Assembly: GCA_032433595.1 (NCBI GenBank)
Contig: JASWJB010000070.1
Span: forward strand, 62,001-126,000
DNA from: Conoideocrella luteorostrata
Lineage: Eukaryota; Ascomycota; Sordariomycetes; Hypocreales; Clavicipitaceae
Length of the DNA stretch: 64,000 nucleotides
Direction: 5' to 3'
Shown here: in pieces, positions 1 to 10,702 of the stretch
Layout of the letters: each line of letters begins with the position of its first letter
How positions within the stretch are numbered: the first letter of the stretch is position 1
Program-made: the position numbers and the translations under genes
The notes under the pieces: model-generated
The model's database searches: none
Seen by the model: only the letters and a program-made list of their open reading frames with translations
What the model was told of the DNA's origin: nothing

Positions 1-252
1 AGAGGCCCGAGAGACATGGTCTACCACAATACGCCGGAGGCGTTTCTGTCCAACAAACGGCAGATAACTGTTGTCATCATCCATGGTTGCGGCAGCCTCC
101 GTGCGGATTATTGCTTCCTTATCTGGCGGGATATCGGTATCCAAGTTCTCCATCCGGAGCAGATCAGCGGCGGCAGCATCGGCAAAGGCGCCCATCTGGT
201 CTACGCCAATGCCCTGCAGCTGCTGCACGCGCGTCGGGCGATCTCGAGGCAT
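1..252 (-). CDS. PLP-dependent aminotransferase (class I/II), N-terminal 84 residues, cut by the window edge
   Basis: The minus strand is open from an ATG at 252 to the window edge, 84 codons with no stop and strong G/C third-position preference. Residues read MPRDRPTRVQQLQGIG at the start and later contain RMENLDTDIPP and DDDNSYLPFVGQKRLR. The pattern L-R-M-E-N-L-D-T-D-I-P-P followed by an N-S-Y-L-P-F-x-G-Q-x-x-L-R block is what I know from the N-terminal arm of fold-type I aminotransferases, where the substrate- and PLP-facing strand precedes the helix LR.AV..H. The catalytic lysine and PLP pocket lie beyond the edge, so substrate cannot be judged. A plus-strand ORF over the same bases (16-402) is its antisense shadow. 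The gene is divergent from the SBP56-like gene, about 1.75 kb away. Coding nature is seen directly; the family is recognised by motif only. Confidence 0.7.
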   Translation of the reverse strand, partial: MPRDRPTRVQQLQGIGVDQMGAFADAAAADLLRMENLDTDIPPDKEAIIRTEAAATMDDDNSYLPFVGQKRLRRIVVDHVSRAS

Positions 253-2000
253 CTAGTCTTTTGCATTCAAGAATTTGATAATTGGATGCTTCTCTTCAGC
301 AACATCGCGGCGGAACTTTGTGGAAAAGCTACACTAGACCGGCTGCCTTCTGTAATGGAAAGGGCGCGCAGCATAGCTAGCAGTCATTTAGCGGTAAGCT
401 GAAAGAGGGGGCTTTGCATGGACCATACCACGGTGCGCGGCCATTTTGAGTCATCCTCTGGAGTACTACCGTAGAGATATCCTCAGGTATTTGCGAATGG
501 CAGATCTTGGTTGTAATTTTTCGTCTTCTTCTCCTTTCCGTCAGCCACATGCAATCCTTGAATTGATTGCAACTCTGTGGGAAGCTGAGGGTCGTACTGT
601 GTTGACTTGGCCCAAAACGGACTCCCATCGCGGTAAATGTCCTGCTGATTATGATCTGCGGTTGGGCGAGTGGCATCACGTAGAGCTATAATGATGACAT
701 TGCGGTCGGGTTGACAAAGACGCGCAGCAAACGCAGCGCAAGGGGGTTGCAAAATAAATGTTACGGCACGTCTACAAAATATCGCCTGTGGAGTCCGACT
801 GATTTTTGTAACCCTGGTGCCATCCAAACGGTATGAGTAGCAAAACCCGCATCCTGTGTTAAAATTAGGATGGAACTGGTATGCGACTTAAAAATTTATC
901 TTACCAAATCGGAACAAAGAACAGTGTGGCGTCGAACATCTGGCGGCAACTAGAATGGCGCTGGTGTACGTGAGCTGTAAATCACGCCATTTGTCGGGGG
1001 ATGAGAGCAACGCGACGGCCAAACGCTAACGATGAGAACGCCATCGAAATGTCTCACACAGCCCATTGTTTGTTTAAGTGTCTGGTCATGTTGATCTCGA
1101 AGTTTATTTGCCTTAAGCTTGCAATTTAAGGCTTTCCAGCCGGGATACTAGCCATTGCATAACGGTCTTTTCGTTCGTACCAGCTCTGTCCCTCAACCAC
1201 GGTAGTTTGCCAGAGACAGAGAGAGTTATTCCAAATGTCTTCGAAGTCTTGCAGCATAACACGGGCAAGTTGGTAATCTTCTTGTTCAAGGCCAATTCTT
1301 TCCACATGAGTATCAGCACCCCGCTCCCTGTCGATATGTCTCCTCGTGCTCTCAGGCTGTTCCCACGTCAGTCAAGCCCAGCTAGGTATATTGTACGAAT
1401 TGGAAATTTGTGGCGTTCCAAGTCTGGGATTGCTCGTCCAAAAGGGTTACATCTTCGACTTGAAGTGCTCACATATTCGGGTTCAAGCTGATATGGCCAA
1501 CCCTAATGCAGCGTAGTTTAGATAGGATCAACGAGACATGCATATTCCGTCATTGTCCAGCCGAATGAGTATGCAGCGGCATGTCAACTGCCGTGGCTGG
1601 CCAAACTTGACCTATTGGTCCATCTGGTACTGTTGAGAAGAAATCTGTAATGTACTTTACCCGAGTAAGATTAGCTGTTCACACTCGACAGGGTTTCTGT
1701 ATCGACCAACACGAACTCGTCCACTAAGAGTAGCATCAGGAAATGAAAGAAGAAGAAAAAGGCAAAGTCTATCAGCCATTGTGATCGGATTGCACCATAT
1801 CAGCTTCAATCACGGAGTTACGGATGCGTGAAGCCGTGTACTATGCTGGAGTCTATGGGAGGAAAGATGTCACAGAAGAGCATGGTGTTTGAACGGTTAT
1901 ATATAGCTTGAAAACCTGCTCATTATGGAAAACCTGTCATTCCTCATTCAGAACCACCTCCACCTCATATTTGCTCAAATCTTCTCACAAGAGACTCAAT
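253..2000. other. Intergenic region between divergent aminotransferase and SBP56-like genes
   Basis: I see no supportable gene here. Open frames on both strands are short and of poor composition. A TATA-like stretch near 1899 probably serves the downstream gene. The region is A+T richer than the flanking exons. Confidence 0.5.
1899..1906 (+). promoter_or_regulatory. TATA-like box of the SBP56-like gene
   Basis: TATATATA lies about 95 bp upstream of the ATG at 2001, a normal distance for a filamentous-fungal TATA element with a short 5' UTR. Positional inference only. Confidence 0.4.
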
Positions 2001-3853
2001 ATGAGACGTGCCGCTTCCTCTCTCTTCCTCCTTGGCGGGGTTGCCAACTTCGCCCTAGGTGGCCCTGTCGATGGATCTCGAACATCGGACAAGCGAAGTC
2101 CTCTCGGGTTGAGCTTGCCTCCTCTTATCCCCTCCATTCCAGGTGTTACTGAGCCATTGTCATCCAACGCGCCGCCTCTGCCTATCCTACAGCTCCCGAC
2201 TCCGCCAATTGACAGCCCTCCTTTCGAGGTCTCGGACATCAAGCCCAAGAAGATTGGCTACTTCTGGACTGGTGCTGGTGACAACAAGCACAAGGACTTC
2301 CTGGTCACCGCCAGTTTGGATGATGTATGAGAAACACACCCAGAGAGGTTTATTATCTAGTTACTTATTAACCGAACCCTCAGGATACTTTCGGTACCAT
2401 CATCCACATCTCCGATGTTCCCACCAGTGGCAACTCTCCCCACCACTTGGGCACATCCCTGGATGGGAATACACTTGTTGGCGGAGGGCTGTTGTCCCTT
2501 CTAAAAACTCAGGACACGGGATTCTACTGGGACACTACCGACCCCTACCACCCCAAGTTTTCTCACAGTAATCGAGCTCTGTTGAGTTCAATCACTGACG
2601 AGATTCGAGCCAAGCCCGACGGGTACGTACTGTTTCACGAATATTCCTGAATGTGGTTCTCAAACTAACTTTCTGCAGTGGTTTCTTCATCACCTACATG
2701 GGAAGTGCTCTCGGAACATCCCCCGGCCGACTAGTCGAGACCGATGCTAAGGGTAACATCATCCATGAGTGGCCTGAGGATGTCGAGGGAATTGTAAGTA
2801 AGCCCGTAATACAGCGAGTTAGCTCATACTTACAACATACCTATAGCTCAACATTCTTGGCGAGCAATTCAGTCCTCATGGCCTGAGCGTTGACTTCGAA
2901 AACAACATTATGCTTACTTCCGACTTTGTCGTCCCTCTTACCATCCTCAAGCCTGTGTCAGCTCTTGGCATCCAAAAGGCCAATACTCTTCGCCTTTGGA
3001 CGTTGGACACCCGAAAGATCATCTCGACTATTCAGATTCCTGATGTACGTCTATGTTGCCTTGGTGCTACACTGGGAAACCACTAATTTTTTTTCTTGTG
3101 CAGGGCGGTGGTATCCAAGACGTCAAGTTCATCCCTGGAAATAAGGAGGCCGCTGCACTTGCAACGTGAGTTCACTGAAGGACCATACACTGATATTCCG
3201 CTAACCATATGCAACAGTGCCGTGAACCCTGGTCAAGTCTGGATCATCTATCCGTTCCGAAAGGATGCCAATGGCAAGCAGGGTGTTGCTGAGTTGCTCT
3301 ACAATCTTGGAGACAAGGCCAAGGAGTCTGTAGCCATTTACTCCGACATTACCGATGATGGAAAGTTTGCTTACTTTACCTTGACTCTCGGGAACCACGT
3401 TGCTGCGCTGGACATCTCGGACCTCAGCCATGTCAAGCGACTGGACAACCCTGATGAAACTCAGCCCATCATCGGGCCTCACTACATCAAGATTTCTCCC
3501 GATAAAAAGAACTTGCTCGTTACTGGCTACTTTGTTCAGGCTGGAGATGTGAGTACTGGCTCTGGGCCGCTCAAATTGAGCAACCGGCTAACATGATGTA
3601 GATCTCGGTTCTCAACACCCCTGGCGACTACAAGGGACACTGGATTGACATCTTGGATGATGGCTCTTTGAGCTTCAACCGAACTATTGATTTCGACCAC
3701 ATCTTCACTAGAACCAGAGGTGGAGCGGTAAGTCTACGCATGATGACCTTTAAACTTTATACACAAAATTGCTAACGCGCACGACTTGAACAGCGTCCCC
3801 ACAGCGCCGTCATTTTTGACTTGACCGATCCCGACCACCCGAAGTACTACTAA
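2001..3853 (+). CDS. Secreted SBP56-like (selenium-binding protein / methanethiol oxidase family) beta-propeller protein
   Basis: Eight exons join in frame: 2001-2324, 2384-2622, 2679-2793, 2847-3044, 3104-3165, 3218-3548, 3602-3727, 3794-3853 (484 aa). The start at 2001 begins a signal peptide (MRRAASSLFLLGG) followed by a proline-rich stretch. Propeller motifs match SBP56 in order: HHLGTSLDG (family HHSGW), FSPHGLS..NNIMLTSD (family YDFWYQPRHNVMISTEW), TLRLWTLDTRKII..I..PDGGGIQDVKF, ITDDGKFAYFT, VAALDISD, and IKISPDKKNLLVTG near the C-terminus. Family members bind selenium or oxidise methanethiol with a metal centre. This one is secreted and the translation contains no cysteine, so a cysteine-based selenium site is absent. 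It is convergent with the MFS gene. The fold assignment is fairly safe; enzymatic activity is unknown. Confidence 0.7.
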
Positions 3854-4204
3854 GCTTGAAGGACAGAGATTCTGGTTGGACCAAGTCGCGGGTACATCCA
3901 AGTCAGCGCGTAATCCACATTCCCTGGTCGGAGCTGCATCTACACGAACTCTGGGTAAAGTAATATAAAGCACACATTATTTGATAATTTATCTTCTTCT
4001 TTACTGTCACTATATTCAATCACACTTTGGATACATATAAATTTGAATCATTATGTTTATAAATAGCTGTGAAGCATTCGCTATGCTATCCTTACTACGC
4101 CATTCGTGCCACCATAGCCGTGAGATAAAAATGCAATTAAATAAAATTTAAGAAATATAATCACTTTTCTGTTGAGAAAATAATCAGGATGCCAAGGGAA
4201 AGCG
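3854..4204. other. Short convergent 3' intergenic region
   Basis: About 350 bp of A+T-rich DNA between the 3' ends of the SBP56-like and MFS genes. It probably holds both polyadenylation regions; I see nothing else. Confidence 0.5.
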
Positions 4205-6037
4205 CTATGCAGAGGGCTTCTTGCCCTGTCTGTCATCAGCAAAAGAGTTGTGCGTATTGACCCTGTCAATGTCATATGGGTTCCCTTCGTACTGTGCGTT
4301 GCTTCCCGCCGCACTGAACCTACTTGATGCTCTTGAGCGTGTCGTCTTAACAGGAGCAAAAGTGGTGTCATCTTCAGTGGTTCTGGTATCATCGTCGCTT
4401 GAGAAGCGACCGTTTGTTTCCGCGTCACTCTCGTCTTTTTCGCAAGTGTTGGTTTCTTGAACGACTTGATGTTGTCGCAGTTTTTCCATGAATGCAGCAG
4501 AATCAGCTGCAAACTTGCACTTGGCGCGAATAGCAGCGCCGTACTTGTAGAATAGGAAGGGAAATGGCACACATGCCAACGCAAGGAACGCCGGAACAGT
4601 AGAAGCCCAGTGAATTCCCAAATCGTCATACATGTATCCTGTAAACAGTGGGAAAGCAGCCCCGAATAGTGACCGCAAGACTGAATTGGCGGCCAAAACA
4701 GAGGCTGCGAAAATTGTGTACGAGTCAATCAGGTAGTTCATGATACTCAAGAACACCAACACCATCCCGAAGCCGAACGGCACACCAGCTAGAATGCTAA
4801 CAATCCAGTGAATGGATTCTCCATTGGTCCATGCAAACCAGAAAAGCCCTATTGGCAATGCGACAGATCCAACGAGGGTGGGTGGTAAACGAGCCTCGGG
4901 AGGTGCGCTTCCGCCGTGTTTCTTTTGCATCGCAATGTACCTTTTGTTGGAAGGAATTGTATATACGATGGCAGCCAGCATCCCCACCATAATGCCAATG
5001 AAGGCCAGACCCCCGACACCCTGATTCCACCCTCTGTGTTGCTGGTAGACAATGGGAAATGCAGCAAACAGCATATACAAGGTACCGTAAACAATGGCCA
5101 TGTAAACGGAAAGAAGAAAGACGATGGGTTCTTTGAAGAGCAATATCCAAGGACGCGAGAGAGCAGTCTTGAAGGACTCGGCAAGGGTCACACGTCCTCG
5201 GTCATGGTCCGTCTTGCTAACATACTGCTTGCCTGTGAGTTTGGACATCTCGGCCGCTCGTTTTCGCAGAAGAACAGGGGCGTAAGTTTCTGGTACGAGT
5301 AAAGCGCCCAAGATCCACACAGTTCCAGAGAAAGCAGCCAGCAATCCCATGACCCATCGCCAGCCTGCATTCATACCCAGAAATCCGCCAGCAATTGGCC
5401 CAAGAACAGGTCCGAGAAAGGGTGCCGCAGCAAAAATCGCGGTGGCGAGACCTCTCTGGTCCGCTTCAAACATGTCCGCAATCGTACCACCAGCGTTGGT
5501 GAGAGGTGATGAGCCGAATGCACCTGCGAGGAAGCGCAAGATGATCAATGTCCAGACATTCTGAGCGCCTGCGCAACCTGCGTTAAACGCTGTAAGGGCG
5601 GCGTAAGTAGATACGAAAAGTATCTGTCGACCAAACAATTCACTCAAGGGAGCCCATAGCAACGGACCAACGGCGAAACCAAGTACAAACAAGGACACGC
5701 CGAGTGTGGCAACTTCCTGGCTTGGTCCGAACTCGATGATAATTTGTTTCAGTCCTCCTGTATATGCTGATGATACAAGTGAAACGGCTAAAGTTGCAAT
5801 GGCGACGGTAATGGTAATGAACCATTTCCTAAAATTGCTGAAACCCATGGGATTTCGAGGGTCGTTGGGGATCCAATGTATCACGTATGGATCGGCTTCA
5901 GTTCCAGACCCCAAGTATTTGTGATCAAGCACATCTTGAGTCACACCTGCTTGGTCAAACACCAACCGCCAGTACGGTATCTTCGTGCGTAGGACCGGTT
6001 CTGCTCCGCCGGCGCGATCATGGCCGGTGTTTTTCAT
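4205..6037 (-). CDS. MFS transporter, DHA1 drug:H+ antiporter / polyamine exporter type
   Basis: One uninterrupted exon encodes 610 aa, typical for 12-TM fungal DHA1 carriers with long soluble tails. After a 75-residue N-terminal tail containing DPYVIHWIPNDPRNPMGF, the first TM pair is followed by the MFS motif A version LLWAPLSELFGRQ. Motif C, LGPVLGPIAGGFLG, in TM5 is the antiporter signature. The central loop (about 270-320) is charged, and the C-terminal tail of about 100 residues is acidic and Ser/Thr-rich (ESDAETNGRFSSDDDTRTTEDD), typical of phosphorylated or ubiquitinated regulatory tails. Expected location is the plasma membrane, exporting drugs, polyamines or fungal metabolites; the substrate cannot be read from sequence. 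No neighbour suggests a biosynthetic partner. Confidence 0.9.
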   Translation of the reverse strand: MKNTGHDRAGGAEPVLRTKIPYWRLVFDQAGVTQDVLDHKYLGSGTEADPYVIHWIPNDPRNPMGFSNFRKWFITITVAIATLAVSLVSSAYTGGLKQIIIEFGPSQEVATLGVSLFVLGFAVGPLLWAPLSELFGRQILFVSTYAALTAFNAGCAGAQNVWTLIILRFLAGAFGSSPLTNAGGTIADMFEADQRGLATAIFAAAPFLGPVLGPIAGGFLGMNAGWRWVMGLLAAFSGTVWILGALLVPETYAPVLLRKRAAEMSKLTGKQYVSKTDHDRGRVTLAESFKTALSRPWILLFKEPIVFLLSVYMAIVYGTLYMLFAAFPIVYQQHRGWNQGVGGLAFIGIMVGMLAAIVYTIPSNKRYIAMQKKHGGSAPPEARLPPTLVGSVALPIGLFWFAWTNGESIHWIVSILAGVPFGFGMVLVFLSIMNYLIDSYTIFAASVLAANSVLRSLFGAAFPLFTGYMYDDLGIHWASTVPAFLALACVPFPFLFYKYGAAIRAKCKFAADSAAFMEKLRQHQVVQETNTCEKDESDAETNGRFSSDDDTRTTEDDTTFAPVKTTRSRASSRFSAAGSNAQYEGNPYDIDRVNTHNSFADDRQGKKPSA

Positions 6038-9000
6038 TGTTCGTGTTGTCGATCCCCGGTGGCTCGGCCGTGGTGCGGATATGTCTTAGTTACTCGAGAT
6101 CTGCCTGCAACCCGCTGAGAAGAACACTAAACGGAGAGAAGATGTCTCGGATCAGCTTCAATTTATGGGCATTGAGAAAAGAGAGCACCAAGTCAAATTC
6201 ATTTAAAAACTAGAATCTAGGTAGAACATGACGTGACTAAATGAGGATTCCATTCAAAAGATGCTTTTTCATCAACAACCGGAGGACCGGCATTAAGCCA
6301 TAAAGGCCGTGCCGTCTATTGCGTAATGAGCCCTCTAAAATTGCTAGTCAGTTAGATGTGCGTAGGGAAGTGCGGATGGTGTCCGAACTCCGTCCCATTG
6401 CTGGCCTGCTTGTGCCGCGGAATCTCCGAATTGGACCAGCAAGATGGGTCACAGGTCCATCTAAAATCCCGTTGCAATGGCCGGTCCTTGCCATCAGCCG
6501 TCAAATCCAAAGTCCGTCCGATAGGCAATAGTTATTAATTCCGGCTCATCCACTCCTTCGTGTTATATTTACGCGCGACTTTCGTTTTGTCCAGCTCCAT
6601 CCCTTCCTCTTGTTGGTAAGCAAAATGGGATCGTTACCAGGGTACACCTAGCGGGCTTATGAATCATGCGTAGAATAGTGAATCCATCAAGACTCGCATC
6701 CGAACACAAAGGATGCGGTGCAAGTTGCCAAAGGGTTTGACGGACCAGACTGGGGCCGACCGCCGGACTTCATGACTGACCACGGCCGAGTCGGACAATT
6801 TCATATCCACAGCTGTCTGTTAGATTCATCTAGCGCCATCAAAAGGGTGACCGGTCAATCCACCTGCATCACTGTTTGCCAGCGGGAAAGTCACCAATAT
6901 TTTTTGAACCACGTAACTGCTTAAGCTTCTTGGATTCAACAAGATTCACACCCGCCTTCGTTCCGTAATGCGATGCCATTGGCTAGGTTTCCCATCAGAT
7001 TTTTCGCTGCGAGAGCTTAACCTTGTGCTCCTCGGAAAAGTCTGGAGGCTCCGTACCTTCGGGATCCAGGGTCATAGTCTGAGTTCCATCGACTAGAGAT
7101 TCATGACCGTCATCTGTATAACCTTGGTTTATTGGAGAAATGGATATTCGCATTTGCAATCAAGATACAATAGTAGTTACGTGAGCGCTAGAAGAGCTAT
7201 AAATTACTATGTGGCAAACTTCTCGAGCTCAGCCCATCTTTTCTCCTCAACATGTTACCAAGCAATGCCGCGCGGCACGATGCCTTCGGCGTAGAAACGC
7301 TTTGCTAAACGCCACTGCCATCGTAGTACACGTCCCAGTCTGGCTCGATAAGCAGTGTCGACCTTGGGACTGTCCAGTTGTCTCTGGCAGTGTCCTGTGA
7401 GCATTGTTAGCGGACTGTAAAGTGCTGTAGCCAGGATGGAAAACTAGGCGATGCCGTTCACTCGGTCGCTCGTAGTTGCCTTACCTAGTGTCCCCGCAAT
7501 CAAGGCCGAGGAGACGGAAGTTGAGGGTACATGAAGGCTCGCCACCTGCAGCCTCCTTTCGTATGCACGACCGCAAAACCCGCCTAAAGAAGCAGTTCCA
7601 GGTTTGTTCGTCAAATTATTAAAATTCTATGATGGTTTACTATGGTGGTAAAACTTGGTGCGGTTTTACGATGAATCAGTTTGTATTGCTCCCGCCATGC
7701 TCTCCACAAGCATTTTCCTCAACGCAGGCAACGATCTCGATGCCGACAGGCGCTGCTCTGCTCTGCTCTTTGCCTATAACTTCTTCCAATGGTTTACAAT
7801 TGAAGCGTATCTTTGGGATCGCGACTATTTTTTTCTTTTCGTTTCTTATTGTGTACTAAAATTGCACTCTTGGCAGAAACGAGGTTTCCCGGACCCGATG
7901 ATGTCTCACTTCGCCTCAAGGGTGCATCCTGTTCTTGTCGCTGCAGACCACGCAGCGCCAGAGGCCCCAACTCCATCAAAGTCCAACTCAACGACTCCGC
8001 GCGGGACAAGGAAAGGATCAAGGAAAGAAATTGCAGAAATCGAAATAGAGCACGCCACGTGCGAACAATAATGCCTGGCTGCTGTACACCACTGCTAGTA
8101 CTGGAGTAAAGCCAAGAATGGCGAAATTTTGGCATATACATGCAGAGTAAGCCTCCCGGAGTAGAGCTCGGCCATATACGGCGGGATGACCGTTACCATA
8201 ACAGAAAGTAAACTGTAGCATATCAAGAATGAAGCTGTAATAGAATGGGAAGGTGCTGGTGTGAATATGGCGGCAATTGGGGGAAATTGTTAGCGTGGTC
8301 ATGGAATTCTGGTACTCCCAAGACCATCGTTTGCCTGTAACGTAGTGCGTCTCTAATTAGTGCGGTTGAGATGTGGTCATGATTGGCTCTCCACAACAGG
8401 CATACAGCATCAATATACTTGTAGGCATCCTAGTGCTTCAAGCACTATGGTAGGCCCTAGCAGGTGATCAGTTGTCGAAACCTCCCTTCCTACCGCCAAC
8501 AACAAGTTCTGCAACGGCGACTTTCTTAGCAGAAGCCTCCCCAAGATGTTCTGAGCTGCCCGGGTAGCAGTGCTGACGATAGGACGCTCTCTTCTCTGCA
8601 AGTATCTCAATCATTCATTAAGGTCATTGATCATAAATAGACGAAATAATACAGGAAATATTTCAATCTGATAGTGCCTTGCTATACTATGGCTGATCCG
8701 GCATTTGCATGGTTTGCTGTCGGCAGAGTCGGCAACTAGCCGTCACCCAATATGGGCGTCTACACCTTCCGAGGTCTGAAATGCGCTGCTGGCAGAGTGG
8801 GGGTGGGGATGAGCTGTCGCCGCAGCTTCATTTGGATTATTGGATGACCGGGCACTTCCGACGGCGCAAATGAAGAATCATTCCTCTAAAAAATTAACAC
8901 TTATTCTCTCTCGAAGATATTTGGTGCCCATATCCAAGCTGCGTCCACTTTATACTTTAGGTATCAGGCGTATTCAGATACGTTTTGTCAAGCATACTCG

Positions 9001-10000
9001 GGTCAATTTCAACCTAGCTTGTACTAGACAAGGGTTTAACAGCACAATCAACAGCTGACTTTGCGGCGGGCGACTTCCCGTAGCTGGCAACTTGTCCTAT
9101 GATGTAGTTACAGCTCATATTGAAATGGAAAACCCTATTTTGCAACATGGATCGGACTCATGGCTGTAGTAAGGGGTGCCATATCCTCACCCAGCATGCA
9201 TGGTGCCCGCATCTCTGGTACTCACCTGATGCATTGTGATCTTGACGGCCAACTGTGGAGGCCCCACGTGGGGGCAAACTTGACGGCAATATGCGAGCTG
9301 CCCGAAGAAGTACAATGATCCTGGTCACAGCTGCCGGAAACGTTGCAATCTTAGCGCCAAGCAAGTATACCAAGTCATTACGAGGCTAAACAGTCTATAA
9401 CAGATGAACCTAATGCAAACCCTTTCTAAGACATTCATTTTTTTGTTCATAATGATAATGATGAACCATTTCGTGAATAGAGGCATTGAGATAAAACTAT
9501 TTAAGTACTCAGAAACAATTCATGTAAAACCCCTTTCATTGAGTTTGTTGCATCAAACTACGGGATGATGATCGAGGATGACCTGTGCCTTCAATTCCTC
9601 GTTATACAGACTTTGTCGAGCGGATGATATCAAATACCGACTCGGTGTTGTAGTTCATTTCGATGTTTCAGGTACTAGTGCACATAACCACAACGGGAAG
9701 GTATCGTTGTCGTCGCTGCAACTCCAAGGCCCACTCAAGGATGTTCCCGTCATGGTCGTGGGGGATAGTAACATTGACCAGAAAGCGACTGTTTTGAGTC
9801 ACGGCCGTTTCAAGAACATGACTGCAGATGCAGGTGCGGCTTTTCATAGTTGCCAAGTCTTATAAATACGCCTGGATATCTGTCTTTAATTGTGAAATAC
9901 TATTAGACAACAAAGTTCCTAAAGCCTATCAAACTTCCTTCTGCACTGCTCTTCTTAATTTACTTACCACTGAACCAAGAACCCTTCTCAAACCGTCAAC
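6038..10000. other. Gene-poor 4-kb region between MFS and LPMO genes
   Basis: No gene can be assembled with confidence. The minus strand from about 7250 to 7860 contains protein-like pieces and splice-like signals (see findings), for instance a peptide ending AEGIVPRGIAW before a stop near 7250. 9578-9865 is open on both strands without a recognisable product. The rest shows scattered stops in all frames. Confidence 0.45.
9861..9868 (+). promoter_or_regulatory. TATA box of the AA11 LPMO gene
   Basis: TATAAATA stands about 135 bp upstream of the LPMO ATG. The ATG itself is in a strong fungal context (CAACATG). Confidence 0.45.
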
Positions 10001-10702
10001 ATGAAGGCCTCGTACGCACTTAGCGCATGCTTGACCCTGGCTGTCGGCGCATCTGCACACATGGAGATGAAGAATCCGCCGCCTTTGCGCTCAAGCTTCA
10101 ACCCTTACACGGGCGATGACATTGACTACGACATGATATCGCCCCTTAACTCAGACGGAAGCGACTTTCCTTGCAAAGGTTATGCGAGTTTGCTTGGAAC
10201 GCCAAAGGGAAAGCCTGTTGCTCAGTGGAGCCCCGGACAGACATATTCCATGACGATTACTGGCAACACTCCTCACAATGGCGGAAGTTGTCAAGCTTCC
10301 GTGTCGTACGACCGCGGCAGCTCATGGAAGGTCATTCACTCGTACATTGGCAACTGCCCTGTCTTGGGCGACTCAAGCTACAGCTTCACCCTGCCGAGCG
10401 ACCTCCCCTCAGGCGATATTCTCTTTGGCTGGTCATGGTTTAATAATGAGGGTAACCGGGAGATGTATATGAACTGTGCCGCCATTACAATTAAGGGTTC
10501 CGGAAGAAGGACGAGAAGAAGTGCAGGTGATTCTTTCAGCAGTCGTCCCGCAATGTTCGTCGCCAATGTTGGAAACGGAGTGTGCACCTACGAAGGTACT
10601 GACGTGGAATTCCCTCAACCTGGTCCCGACGTCACTCGCAAGTCAGGCCGTCCACATGCTCCTGGCAAAGGTAGCTGCAGCACGTGGGGTGGTGATTATT
10701 AG
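10001..10702 (+). CDS. AA11-family lytic polysaccharide monooxygenase (chitin-active type), secreted
   Basis: Single exon, 233 aa. The signal peptide MKASYALSACLTLAVGASA ends exactly before His20, which becomes the N-terminal copper-binding histidine of the histidine brace. The second brace histidine is His92 in GNTPHNGGSC, and Tyr156 in NREMYMNC is the expected axial residue. The block SPLNSDGSDFPCK is characteristic of AA11 as opposed to AA9 or AA10. Family members oxidatively cleave crystalline chitin outside the cell using copper and a reductant. The C-terminal third (from about 165, GRRTRRSAG onward) is a basic and proline/glycine-rich extension without a carbohydrate-binding module that I recognise. 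The family assignment is strong; chitin as substrate is inferred from the family. Confidence 0.9.
   Translation: MKASYALSACLTLAVGASAHMEMKNPPPLRSSFNPYTGDDIDYDMISPLNSDGSDFPCKGYASLLGTPKGKPVAQWSPGQTYSMTITGNTPHNGGSCQASVSYDRGSSWKVIHSYIGNCPVLGDSSYSFTLPSDLPSGDILFGWSWFNNEGNREMYMNCAAITIKGSGRRTRRSAGDSFSSRPAMFVANVGNGVCTYEGTDVEFPQPGPDVTRKSGRPHAPGKGSCSTWGGDY

Noticed and set aside
16..402. 128-aa plus-strand ORF at the left edge
   Set aside because: It is antisense to a minus-strand frame with clear aminotransferase motifs, and its own sequence is unconvincing.
7655..8109. Plus-strand ORFs of 98-138 aa
   Set aside because: Rich in Arg/Ser/Cys without pattern; two overlapping frames are open, typical of chance.
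9578..9865. Open frames on both strands upstream of the LPMO
   Set aside because: Both strands are open but neither product is recognisable, and the region overlaps the LPMO promoter.
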